From contig JAFGSB010000087.1 of NCBI GenBank assembly GCA_016934825.1, positions 1-39,327 of the forward strand: a DNA stretch of 39,327 nt. Reading direction: 5' to 3'. The DNA is from Candidatus Zhuqueibacterota bacterium (lineage in GTDB: Bacteria > Zhuqueibacterota > Zhuqueibacteria > Residuimicrobiales > Krinioviventaceae). The notes under the pieces are model-generated. The model searched no databases. It saw only the letters and a program-made list of their open reading frames with translations, and was not told the origin of the DNA. Positions within the stretch are counted from its first letter, which is position 1, and each line of letters begins with the position of its first letter. The position numbers and the translations under genes were made by a program. Below, in pieces: positions 25,231-32,895 of this stretch.

Positions 25231-26475
25231 ATGGAATTGAAAAGAGTTGTTGTCACAGGAATGGGTCTGATCGGCCCGCTTGGTAACACGATAGAAGAAT
25301 ATTGGAAAAATTTATTAAGCGGTACAAGTGGCGTTGGCCCGATTACTCTTTTTGACGCATCAGATTTTAAAACACAAATAGCCGCCGAAGTCAAAAATTT
25401 TAATGTTAATGATTTTATTGATAAAAAAGATGCGCGCCGCATGGACCGCTTTACGCATTTTTCCGTGATCGCGGCAAATAGAGCCATTGAAGATTCTCAA
25501 ATCAATTTTGACTTGGTTGATAGAAATAAAGTCGGGGTTATCGTTGCGTCCGGTATCGGAGGTATGAATACTTATGAAGAACAGTGTTTTACATTGTTCG
25601 AGCGCGGTCCCAAGTGGATAAGCCCGTTTTTTATTCCCATGCTTATATCTGATATAGCGCCGGGTTATATATCGATTCGGCATAACCTGAAGGGAGTTAA
25701 TTACGCGACAACATCTGCTTGCGCATCATCTTCCCATGCCATCGGCGAGGCTTTTAACCATATTCGTTTTGGTAAAGCAATAGCCATATTGACCGGCGGT
25801 AGCGAAGCTCCGGTTAACAGGATGGGTGTTGCCGGTTTTAACGCCCTGAAAGCTATTTCTGTGAGAAATGACGAACCGGAAAAAGCCAGCCGTCCTTTTG
25901 AGTTGAACCGTGACGGATTTATTATGGGAGAAGGTGGCGGTATTCTGTTACTTGAGGAACTGGAGCACGCCAGGGCCCGTCAGGCGAAAATATATGGTGA
26001 AATTGTTGGCGCTGGTTTTACGGCTGACGCGTTTCATATTACACAGCCTCCTGAGGGTGGAGAAGGCGCAGCCCGCGCCATGAAAGTTGCCATGGAAGAC
26101 GCCGGTATCAAGCCCGAAGAGGTGGATTATATCAATGCTCATGGAACATCCACACCACTCAATGATAAAACGGAAACGGAAGCCATTAAAAGTACTTTTG
26201 GGGACCAAGCATATAAACTGGATATCAGTTCAACAAAATCCATGATCGGACATTTGTTGGGTGCGTCAGGAGTTTTTGAAGCGATTGCCACCTTGTTGAC
26301 CATTCAAAATGATGAAATTCACCCGACAATTAATTATGACACTCCGGATCCGGAATGTGATTTGAACTATGTTCCGAATAAGTCCAGGAAAAAAATTGTG
26401 GCTACCGCTCTTTCCAACTCCTTTGGATTTGGCGGTCATAATGTTTGTTTGGCATTTAAAAAATTCAAAAATTAA
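25231..26475 (+). CDS. fabF: beta-ketoacyl-ACP synthase II
   Basis: FabF elongates acyl-ACP with malonyl-ACP. The 414-residue protein begins RVVVTGMGLIGPLGNTIEEYW and has catalytic Cys164 (TSACASSSHAIGEA) and two His in NAHGTSTPLND and STKSMIGHLLGASG. The closing SNSFGFGGHNVCLAF is typical. It follows acpP at a 141-base distance, so it may have an extra promoter in the AT-rich spacer; I could not identify a convincing one. rnc follows 7 bases later. Confidence 0.97.
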   Translation: MELKRVVVTGMGLIGPLGNTIEEYWKNLLSGTSGVGPITLFDASDFKTQIAAEVKNFNVNDFIDKKDARRMDRFTHFSVIAANRAIEDSQINFDLVDRNKVGVIVASGIGGMNTYEEQCFTLFERGPKWISPFFIPMLISDIAPGYISIRHNLKGVNYATTSACASSSHAIGEAFNHIRFGKAIAILTGGSEAPVNRMGVAGFNALKAISVRNDEPEKASRPFELNRDGFIMGEGGGILLLEELEHARARQAKIYGEIVGAGFTADAFHITQPPEGGEGAARAMKVAMEDAGIKPEEVDYINAHGTSTPLNDKTETEAIKSTFGDQAYKLDISSTKSMIGHLLGASGVFEAIATLLTIQNDEIHPTINYDTPDPECDLNYVPNKSRKKIVATALSNSFGFGGHNVCLAFKKFKN

Positions 26476-26482
26476 GTATTCT

Positions 26483-27235
26483 ATGTTATCATACTTTTCT
26501 TTTCTCAAACTTTTTCGTTTTAAAAAGAATATTGAACATCCAAAGGTAAATTTATCTGATTTATCCGAGCGATTAAAATATAAATTTACCGATACCAATA
26601 TTCTTTATCAGGCTTTAAAACATCGTTCTTATTTGACACGCACCGGTGAGAAAAGGATCGAATCCAACGAGCGCCTGGAATTACTGGGTGATGCTGTTCT
26701 TGGTCTTGTAGTTACCGAATATTTATATAATAAATATCCCGGAGAAGAAGAAGGTATTTTAACAAATTTTAAATCGTTGCTCGTAAACCGAAAGCTGTTG
26801 TCCCATGTTGCCAAAGATTTCGGTCTGGGAAAATTTATTCTTTTGAATGAAGCGGAAGAACGGTCCGGCGGCCGTAAACGGGTGTCAATTCTTTCCGATG
26901 CCGTAGAAGCTATCATAGGGGCCATTTATATTGACGGCGGTCTGGTAAATGCCAAACTATTTATACATAATAATATCACCAACAGGTTGGATGATATACT
27001 CAAAAAGGGTCAGCTAAAAAATTATAAAAGTATTTTACAGGAGTATTGTCAAAGTTACAATATAAAATGCCCTAAATATAAGATCGAAGAAGAAAACGGA
27101 CCCGATCACAAAAAGATTTTCACCGTTGCCGCGTTTGTTGATGGAAAAAAAATGGGCGTGGGACAGGGACATTCAAAAAAAGATGCTGAACAAAAGGCAG
27201 CCAAAGAATCATTAATACAATTAAATGTAATCTGA
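26483..27235 (+). CDS. rnc: ribonuclease III
   Basis: RNase III cuts double-stranded RNA, including rRNA precursors. From ATG 26483 the protein has 250 residues; an upstream open stretch in the same frame overlaps fabF and is not used. The signature NERLELLGDAVLGLVVTEYLY and SDAVEAIIGAIYIDGG hold the Mg-binding acids, and residues about 180-250 form the dsRNA-binding domain (KSILQEYCQ...GQGHSKKDAEQKAAKESL). The placement after acpP-fabF is the common bacterial arrangement. Confidence 0.95.
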   Translation: MLSYFSFLKLFRFKKNIEHPKVNLSDLSERLKYKFTDTNILYQALKHRSYLTRTGEKRIESNERLELLGDAVLGLVVTEYLYNKYPGEEEGILTNFKSLLVNRKLLSHVAKDFGLGKFILLNEAEERSGGRKRVSILSDAVEAIIGAIYIDGGLVNAKLFIHNNITNRLDDILKKGQLKNYKSILQEYCQSYNIKCPKYKIEEENGPDHKKIFTVAAFVDGKKMGVGQGHSKKDAEQKAAKESLIQLNVI

Positions 27236-27251
27236 ATAAAAAGGTAAAAGT

Positions 27252-28412
27252 ATGAATTATTTTTTAACGGACGAACAGGAAACATTTCAACAAATGGCCT
27301 ATGAATTTGCACAGGGGAAAATAGCGCCTGTTGCTGCTGAATATGATGTAAAAGGAGAATTCCCATGGCCGCTCGTAAAGGAAATGGCGCGTATGGATTT
27401 TTTCCGCCTGTGGATACCGGAGGAATATGAGGGTTTTGACGGCGGTATTACGGAGATGTCCTTAGTTACGGAAGAATTTTCCCGCGCCTGTGGAGGTATT
27501 GCTTTGGCCCTGGCTGGTACGGCACTGGGCACTTTTCCGATTTTAATAGCCGGAAGTGAAGAACAAAAGAAAAAATATCTGCCGGAATTGGCAAGTGGTG
27601 AAGCTTTGGCGGCATTTTGTTTAACTGAACCGGAAGCCGGTTCCGACGCCGGCGCTATCCAGACGACGGCGAAGGCCGACGGCGATTATTATATTCTTAA
27701 CGGCACCAAACATTTTATTACAAACGGCGGCGTGGCGAAATATTATACCGTTATTGCCACTACCGATCCAAGCAAGGGATCACGCGGCGCGTCCGCGTTT
27801 ATTGTTGAAGAAGGAACCGAAGGTTTGGTTTTCGGCAAAAAAGAAGATAAAATGGGAATACGCGCATCCGCAACCTGTGAGGTTGTTTTTCAGGATTGTA
27901 AAATTCCAAAGGAAAATCTGCTGTCACGCGAAGGACAGGGATTTATAATTGCCATGAAGACATTGGACAGATCCCGACCCGGTGTTGCCGCCCAGGCTTT
28001 GGGTATCGCCCAGGGCGCGTTCGATCATGCCGTACGTTATTCCAGGGAAAGAAAACAATTCGGACAGAGTATTTCATCTTTTCAGGCCATTCAGGTTATG
28101 CTCGCCGATATGGCGACCCAGATTGAAGCGTCTCGCGCTTTAATTTACGCTACGGCTAAAATGGTCGATGCCGGAATTAAAGATTATGGTAAAGAGTCCG
28201 CCATGTGCAAGCTTTTTGCCGGCGATATGGCTATGAAAGTAACGACCGATGCCGTGCAAATTTTTGGCGGTTATGGTTACATGAGAGATTATCCGATTGA
28301 AAAATATATGCGGGATGCAAAAATCACTCAAATCTATGAGGGGACAAATCAGATCCAGCGGAATGTGATCGCGGCAAAAGTTATCCGCGAATCGGCGATG
28401 CATAAGAAATAG
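27252..28412 (+). CDS. acyl-CoA dehydrogenase
   Basis: This FAD enzyme oxidises acyl-CoA to trans-2-enoyl-CoA and hands electrons to EtfAB. The 386-residue protein has FCLTEPEAGSDAGAI, YILNGTKHFITNG, the RKQFGQSISSFQAIQ stretch and the catalytic Glu363 in YEGTNQIQRNVIA. It most resembles the short-chain (butyryl-CoA type) branch, but chain length cannot be fixed by eye. It lies 16 bases after rnc, at the end of a fatty-acid synthesis operon, while its electron acceptor etfBA is some 25 kb upstream. A terminator follows. Confidence 0.93.
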   Translation: MNYFLTDEQETFQQMAYEFAQGKIAPVAAEYDVKGEFPWPLVKEMARMDFFRLWIPEEYEGFDGGITEMSLVTEEFSRACGGIALALAGTALGTFPILIAGSEEQKKKYLPELASGEALAAFCLTEPEAGSDAGAIQTTAKADGDYYILNGTKHFITNGGVAKYYTVIATTDPSKGSRGASAFIVEEGTEGLVFGKKEDKMGIRASATCEVVFQDCKIPKENLLSREGQGFIIAMKTLDRSRPGVAAQALGIAQGAFDHAVRYSRERKQFGQSISSFQAIQVMLADMATQIEASRALIYATAKMVDAGIKDYGKESAMCKLFAGDMAMKVTTDAVQIFGGYGYMRDYPIEKYMRDAKITQIYEGTNQIQRNVIAAKVIRESAMHKK

Positions 28413-28423
28413 AGTAAATCATT

Positions 28424-28450
28424 AACCCGGCTGCGGCCGGTTTTTTTTTA
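28424..28450 (+). terminator. intrinsic terminator after the acyl-CoA dehydrogenase gene
   Basis: AACC and GGC pair with GCC and GGTT (one bulged C, 4-base loop), and nine T residues follow. It closes the long fatty-acid operon. Confidence 0.8.
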
Positions 28451-28601
28451 CCTGATATTTGAAAAACAAGCTCTGTCCGGTAGATTCCTTATTGCTTAAT
28501 AATGATACAGGACAATTATGTTTTGGTAATCAACCAGTCGGATTGCCAGGGCTAATTCTTGAATACCGGTCACACTCTTTATGCCGGATATGATTTTTTT
28601 C

Positions 28602-28630
28602 TTGACATTATTTTTTATTTAAACTATTTT
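28602..28630 (+). promoter_or_regulatory. promoter in the leader of the threonine operon
   Basis: TTGACA (28602-28607, perfect) and TATTTT (28625-28630) are 17 bases apart. Transcription would begin near 28637, about 400 bases before thrA, and meet a terminator-like hairpin within 80 bases. Confidence 0.55.
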
Positions 28631-28688
28631 CTATTTATTAATTTTTTTAGTTTTTGTAAAATAAGTTTTTAATTCTTTTTGCCGTTAC

Positions 28689-28719
28689 AGGCACAGCCAT
28701 GGCAGGTGTGCCTTTTTTT
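28689..28719 (+). terminator. terminator/attenuator-like hairpin in the threonine leader
   Basis: AGGCACA pairs with TGTGCCT (11-base loop), followed by a run of T residues. It lies only about 50 bases after the predicted start point, so it either ends a short RNA or attenuates thrA-thrC. No Thr- or Ile-rich leader peptide was found. Confidence 0.6.
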
Positions 28720-28948
28720 ATATTCGGTATGTTGAGACGGACGGAGAAAATATACGAAAAGAATTAAAACGATTTGATTATATTATTTATTTTTATATCA
28801 CCAGTGTGCGGTTATATACGGACACGACGCTCTAACATTACATATTAATCAAGTTTTCGATAAATTAATCCCATATAAATTTGTCCGGAGAAATGAGATT
28901 ATTTCATTCTTTAACTTTATATTACATACTTGAAGCCGGTACAGATGA

Positions 28949-28971
28949 TGGTGTCCCTTAAACGGACACCA
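28949..28971. repeat. 8-bp hairpin TGGTGTCC/GGACACCA before thrA
   Basis: A perfect 8-bp stem with a 7-base loop lies 66 bases before the thrA start. Parts of it (ACGGACAC and CACCAGTG) also occur singly at 28819-28826 and 28799-28806. It has no T-tract and may be a regulatory RNA structure or protein site. Confidence 0.4.
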
Positions 28972-29036
28972 GTGATTTAACTATTGTTTATTATTTTATG
29001 TCGGGTATCCGGTCCCGGATCCCGGTAAGGAGAATT

Positions 29037-31478
29037 ATGCTAAGGTTGTTAAAATTCGGAGGCTCTTCACTGGCAAGCCGTGACAGAGTAAACAATGTTG
29101 CAAATATAGTGACGAAAAATTACTCGGGAAACGCCACTGTTGTTGTCGTATTGTCCGCAGTGGGCGGTATTACGGACCAGTTAATTGAGGCCTCAAAAAC
29201 GGCCGAAATAAACGGGAAAAAAGCGATTGAAATTACCGAAAAAATACGTCAACGGCATCTGGATGTTTTTAGTGAAGAATTAAAAGATAAAAAGATCCAT
29301 GATATATTTTTATCGTTGTTCACCGAATTACAGGACATTATCAAAGGCGTTAGTCTGGTGAAAGAATGTTCGCCAAGAACCATGGACATGCTTGTCAGTT
29401 TCGGAGAACGATTATGCGCACAGCTCATGACGGTTTTATTTATAAACAAAGGATTTAATGCGGAATATATCGACGCCCGTGATCTGGTCGTTACCGACCG
29501 CAAGCACGGCGGCGCTCGGGTCCATATTGATGAATCTTACCGGCGAATCAAAAAACGGATAAACGAAAATAAAATATATGTTGTAACGGGTTATATAGCC
29601 TCCACACAGGATGGTGTAACAACCACACTGGGACGCGGCGGTTCCGATTATTCCGGTTCAATTTTTGGGGCCGCTCTTGACGCTGAAAAAATTGAAATCT
29701 GGACCGATGTTGATGGCTTTTTAAGCGCCGATCCGCGTCTCGTCAACAATGCTTTTGTTCTGCCTCTTGTCAGTTACGAGGAGGCGATGGAGTTGTCCTA
29801 TTTTGGCGCCAAAGTGATCCATCCGCAGACAATGGTTCCGGCAATAAAAAAGAAAATCCCGATTTTAATAAAGAACAGCTTTGACCCGGAAAATCCGGGT
29901 ACGATCATTTCACCGGATAAGGGAGATTTTGAACATCCGGTAAAAGGGATTGCCTCTTTTGACGGGATATCCATGATTAATATTCAGGGCGGCGGAATGG
30001 TGGGTGTTCCCGGAATATCGGGACGGTTGTTCAACGCTCTGGCCGAGGAAAATATCAATGTCATTATGATTACCCAGGCTTCTTCGGAACACAGCATCAG
30101 TTTTGCGGTATTAACGACGGAAGCCGACGCGGCACGGGAAGCGATTGAAAATGAATTCAAGATCGAACTCATGGCCGGAATCATTGATAATGTTGAAAAG
30201 ACAGACGGGCTTTCCATCATTGCCGCGGTCGGTGAAAATATGGCCGGTACTCCCGGAATATCGGGCAAACTTTTTGGCGCCCTCGGACAGAATTCCATTA
30301 ACGTAAGAGCAATTGCACAGGGGTCCAGTGAAAGGAATGTCTCCCTTGTTGTGAACAGCAACCAGGCCGAAAAGGCCGTCAATGTCATGCACAGCGCTTT
30401 TTATCTTTCTCAAAGAATCGCCAGTGTATTTGTTGTGGGCGCCGGCTCAATCGGAACAACTTTATTGCAGCAAATTCGTGAGAAACAAAAAGAACTCGCG
30501 GAGCAAAATAATCTGCTGATCAATATCTGCGGTATTGCCAACAGTAAACGAATGATCTTTAATGAAAAGGGGATAGATCTGACAAACTGGCAGGAGATGC
30601 TGAACTCTTCCGGCGAGACGTTCAAAATGACAAAATTGCTGGATAATATACACAGACTTGAACTGGCCAACACAATTTTAGTTGATGTGACTGCGAGTGA
30701 TGAAATCGCCGGGTATTATGAAAAGATCATCTCCGGCGGGATTCATGTTGTGACCCCGAATAAAAAAGCCAATACCATGAGCCAGGAATATTATGACCGC
30801 ATTAAAAATCTGATCAAGGATCATCGTTTACATTATTTATATGAAACCACCGTCGGCGCGGGTCTGCCGTTGATCGGAACCATTATCAATCTGAAAAACA
30901 GCGGTGATAATATCTATAAAATTGAGGGTATTTTATCGGGAACAATGAGTTATTTGTTCAATACCATATCTGCGGACCACCCGTTCAGCCAGGTTGTAAA
31001 AGAGGCTCACCAAAAGGGTTATACCGAACCCGATCCGAGAGATGACCTTTCCGGTATGGATGTCGGCAGAAAGCTTTTGATCCTTGCCCGCGAGATAGGT
31101 ATGAAAATGGAACTTGATGATATTAAAGTACAAACCCTGCTGCCCGAAGGTATGAACACAATCACGCTTGATGAATTCTGGAAAAAACTCCCCTCTCTGG
31201 ATGAACATTTTGAGAAATTGCGTCTCAGTGCAGAGAAGAACAACACCGCGATACGATATATCGCCAGGCTGGATAAAAACGAATGCCGCGTTGGTGTTGA
31301 GGAGGTCCCGGTAAATAAACCGCTTGCCCTTGCCGGCGCTACGGATAACATCATTCAAATCACGACGGAAAGATATTCCGAGAATCCGCTGATCGTCCAG
31401 GGCCCGGGCGCCGGACGTGAAGTGACGGCCGGAGGTGTTTTTGCCGATATTATCAGTCTTTGTTTTCATTTGACATGA
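29037..31478 (+). CDS. thrA: bifunctional aspartokinase / homoserine dehydrogenase
   Basis: This fused enzyme phosphorylates aspartate and later reduces aspartate semialdehyde to homoserine. The start at ATG 29037 (813 residues) is set by TAAGGAG at 29026-29032 and the conserved LLKFGGSSLASRDRV; an in-frame ATG at 28998 lacks support. Residues 1-295 are the kinase (TTLGRGGSDYSG, WTDVDGF). About 310-455 are two ACT domains (GVPGISGRLFNALAEENINV, GTPGISGKLFGALGQNSINV), the site of feedback control. From about 460 comes the NAD(P) motif VFVVGAGSIGTTLL and the dehydrogenase with TTVGAGLPLIGTI and GILSGTMSYLFN. thrC follows; thrB and asd are not in the window. Confidence 0.96.
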   Translation: MLRLLKFGGSSLASRDRVNNVANIVTKNYSGNATVVVVLSAVGGITDQLIEASKTAEINGKKAIEITEKIRQRHLDVFSEELKDKKIHDIFLSLFTELQDIIKGVSLVKECSPRTMDMLVSFGERLCAQLMTVLFINKGFNAEYIDARDLVVTDRKHGGARVHIDESYRRIKKRINENKIYVVTGYIASTQDGVTTTLGRGGSDYSGSIFGAALDAEKIEIWTDVDGFLSADPRLVNNAFVLPLVSYEEAMELSYFGAKVIHPQTMVPAIKKKIPILIKNSFDPENPGTIISPDKGDFEHPVKGIASFDGISMINIQGGGMVGVPGISGRLFNALAEENINVIMITQASSEHSISFAVLTTEADAAREAIENEFKIELMAGIIDNVEKTDGLSIIAAVGENMAGTPGISGKLFGALGQNSINVRAIAQGSSERNVSLVVNSNQAEKAVNVMHSAFYLSQRIASVFVVGAGSIGTTLLQQIREKQKELAEQNNLLINICGIANSKRMIFNEKGIDLTNWQEMLNSSGETFKMTKLLDNIHRLELANTILVDVTASDEIAGYYEKIISGGIHVVTPNKKANTMSQEYYDRIKNLIKDHRLHYLYETTVGAGLPLIGTIINLKNSGDNIYKIEGILSGTMSYLFNTISADHPFSQVVKEAHQKGYTEPDPRDDLSGMDVGRKLLILAREIGMKMELDDIKVQTLLPEGMNTITLDEFWKKLPSLDEHFEKLRLSAEKNNTAIRYIARLDKNECRVGVEEVPVNKPLALAGATDNIIQITTERYSENPLIVQGPGAGREVTAGGVFADIISLCFHLT

Positions 31479-31515
31479 AAATTAATGTTCAATTTATAAG
31501 GATACCGGATAGATT

Positions 31516-32826
31516 ATGAAATTATACAGCACCAGAGATCACTCAATTACCGTTTCTTTTCATGATGCGCTGTTCCAGGGACAGGCAGCGGATCGCGGTT
31601 TATATATGCCTCAGCTTTTTCCGTTAATAGGACAGGATGAATTCAAGAATTTGGCCGGTCTGGACTTTAAGGAACTGGCGTATACAATCGCTCAAAAATA
31701 CCTGGCCGATGAGATATCGTCTACCGGGCTGGAAAATATCATTCAACAGGCATATCACTTTGCGCCGGCGCTCAAACAACTGGACGATTTTACTTTTGTA
31801 CTGGAATTGTTTCACGGGCCGACTTTGTCGTTCAAAGATTTCGGCGCACAGTTTATGGCCCGGGCCATGTCTTATTTTGTCCAGGATGAACACCGGGAAA
31901 TTACAATACTGGTCGCGACGTCCGGTGATACCGGCAGCGCTGTTGCTCACGCGTATCATAAAGTTGAAGGTATTCGAATAATTTTACTTTACCCTTCCGG
32001 TAAAGTAAGTCCACTCCAGGAAAAACAGTTTACAACTCTGGGTAACAATATCCTGGCGCTGGAAATTGACGGTACCTTTGATGATTGCCAGTCGCTGGTT
32101 AAGCAGGCCTTTGCTGACGACAATTTGCGAAAAAAGGTCAAACTGACTTCAGCCAATTCGATCAACATCGGCAGGCTGGTGCCGCAGTCTTTTTATTATT
32201 TCTGGAGCGTGATCAATGTTTTTTTTCAATTGCATAAAGATATTCTCGTCTGTGTACCCAGCGGAAATTTTGGTAATCTTACCGCCGGTCTGTTCGGACA
32301 TGCCATGGGTCTTCCGGTTAAAAAGTTTATCGCCGCAGTAAACAGCAACAATGTCATTCCCGAATATTTTGAAACGGGTGAATACAAACCGCGGCCGTCT
32401 GTCCGAACATTATCCAATGCAATGGATGTCGGTAATCCGAGCAACTGGGAGAGAATTCGCGATCTTTATAATAATAATTATAATTCAATCAAACAGCATA
32501 TATGGACAACTTCGGTGAATGATCCTGTAACCATTGAAACAATGAAACAGGTTTATGAAAAATATCATTATATCATCGATCCGCATACAGCCGTCGGTAT
32601 GCGGGCTGTTGAGCGTTACCGGGATAATGTGCCGGCCGATAAATTTACCCCGGCCATAGTATTGTCAACCGCGCATCCGGGAAAGTTTCAGGAAATTGTA
32701 AATGATGCTCTGAATATGGATTATAAATTACCGGAATCTTTGCATAATGTTTTACGAAAAGAAAAGCAGACCATAAAGATGCCCGGCTCATTTAAGTATT
32801 TCAGGGATTTTTTGTGGGCGATATAA
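31516..32826 (+). CDS. thrC: threonine synthase
   Basis: ThrC turns phosphohomoserine into threonine with PLP. The 436-residue protein begins MKLYSTRDHSITVSFHDALFQG, as in the E. coli-type branch. It has the PLP lysine Lys107 in LSFKDFGAQFMARAM, then LVATSGDTGSAVAHA, the phosphate-binding VPSGNFGNLTAG, and DPHTAVGMRA. It lies 37 bases after thrA in the same operon, with an intrinsic terminator behind it. No homoserine kinase gene is nearby. Confidence 0.95.
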   Translation: MKLYSTRDHSITVSFHDALFQGQAADRGLYMPQLFPLIGQDEFKNLAGLDFKELAYTIAQKYLADEISSTGLENIIQQAYHFAPALKQLDDFTFVLELFHGPTLSFKDFGAQFMARAMSYFVQDEHREITILVATSGDTGSAVAHAYHKVEGIRIILLYPSGKVSPLQEKQFTTLGNNILALEIDGTFDDCQSLVKQAFADDNLRKKVKLTSANSINIGRLVPQSFYYFWSVINVFFQLHKDILVCVPSGNFGNLTAGLFGHAMGLPVKKFIAAVNSNNVIPEYFETGEYKPRPSVRTLSNAMDVGNPSNWERIRDLYNNNYNSIKQHIWTTSVNDPVTIETMKQVYEKYHYIIDPHTAVGMRAVERYRDNVPADKFTPAIVLSTAHPGKFQEIVNDALNMDYKLPESLHNVLRKEKQTIKMPGSFKYFRDFLWAI

Positions 32827-32859
32827 GACAATAAATAAACAAAATAATATTATATTACA

Positions 32860-32895
32860 GGGCGGAATAATCAAATCATTCCGCCCTTTTATTTT
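32860..32895 (+). terminator. intrinsic terminator after thrC (convergent junction)
   Basis: GGGCGGAAT pairs perfectly with ATTCCGCCC (9 bp, 9-base loop), followed by TTTTATTTT. The opposing membrane-protein gene ends at 32894, so the hairpin may serve both directions, though the T-run suits the plus strand. Confidence 0.82.

Noticed and set aside
26369-26482. Extended start of RNase III
   Set aside because: It overlaps fabF and encodes residues unlike RNase III. ATG at 26483 fits the family.
28998-29036. Upstream ATG of thrA
   Set aside because: The strong TAAGGAG lies after it and points to ATG 29037, where the aspartokinase homology begins.
28637-29036. Lysine or other known riboswitch before thrA
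   Set aside because: I could not match the leader to the conserved core of any riboswitch I know. Only isolated hairpins are seen.
29984-30388. 134-codon minus-strand open frame
   Set aside because: It is antisense to the ACT domains of thrA, with low-complexity Ser/Ala/Leu content and no start signal.
30933-31469. 178-codon minus-strand open frame inside thrA
   Set aside because: It lies wholly opposite the well-conserved homoserine dehydrogenase part of thrA, shows no recognisable domain and has no ribosome site.
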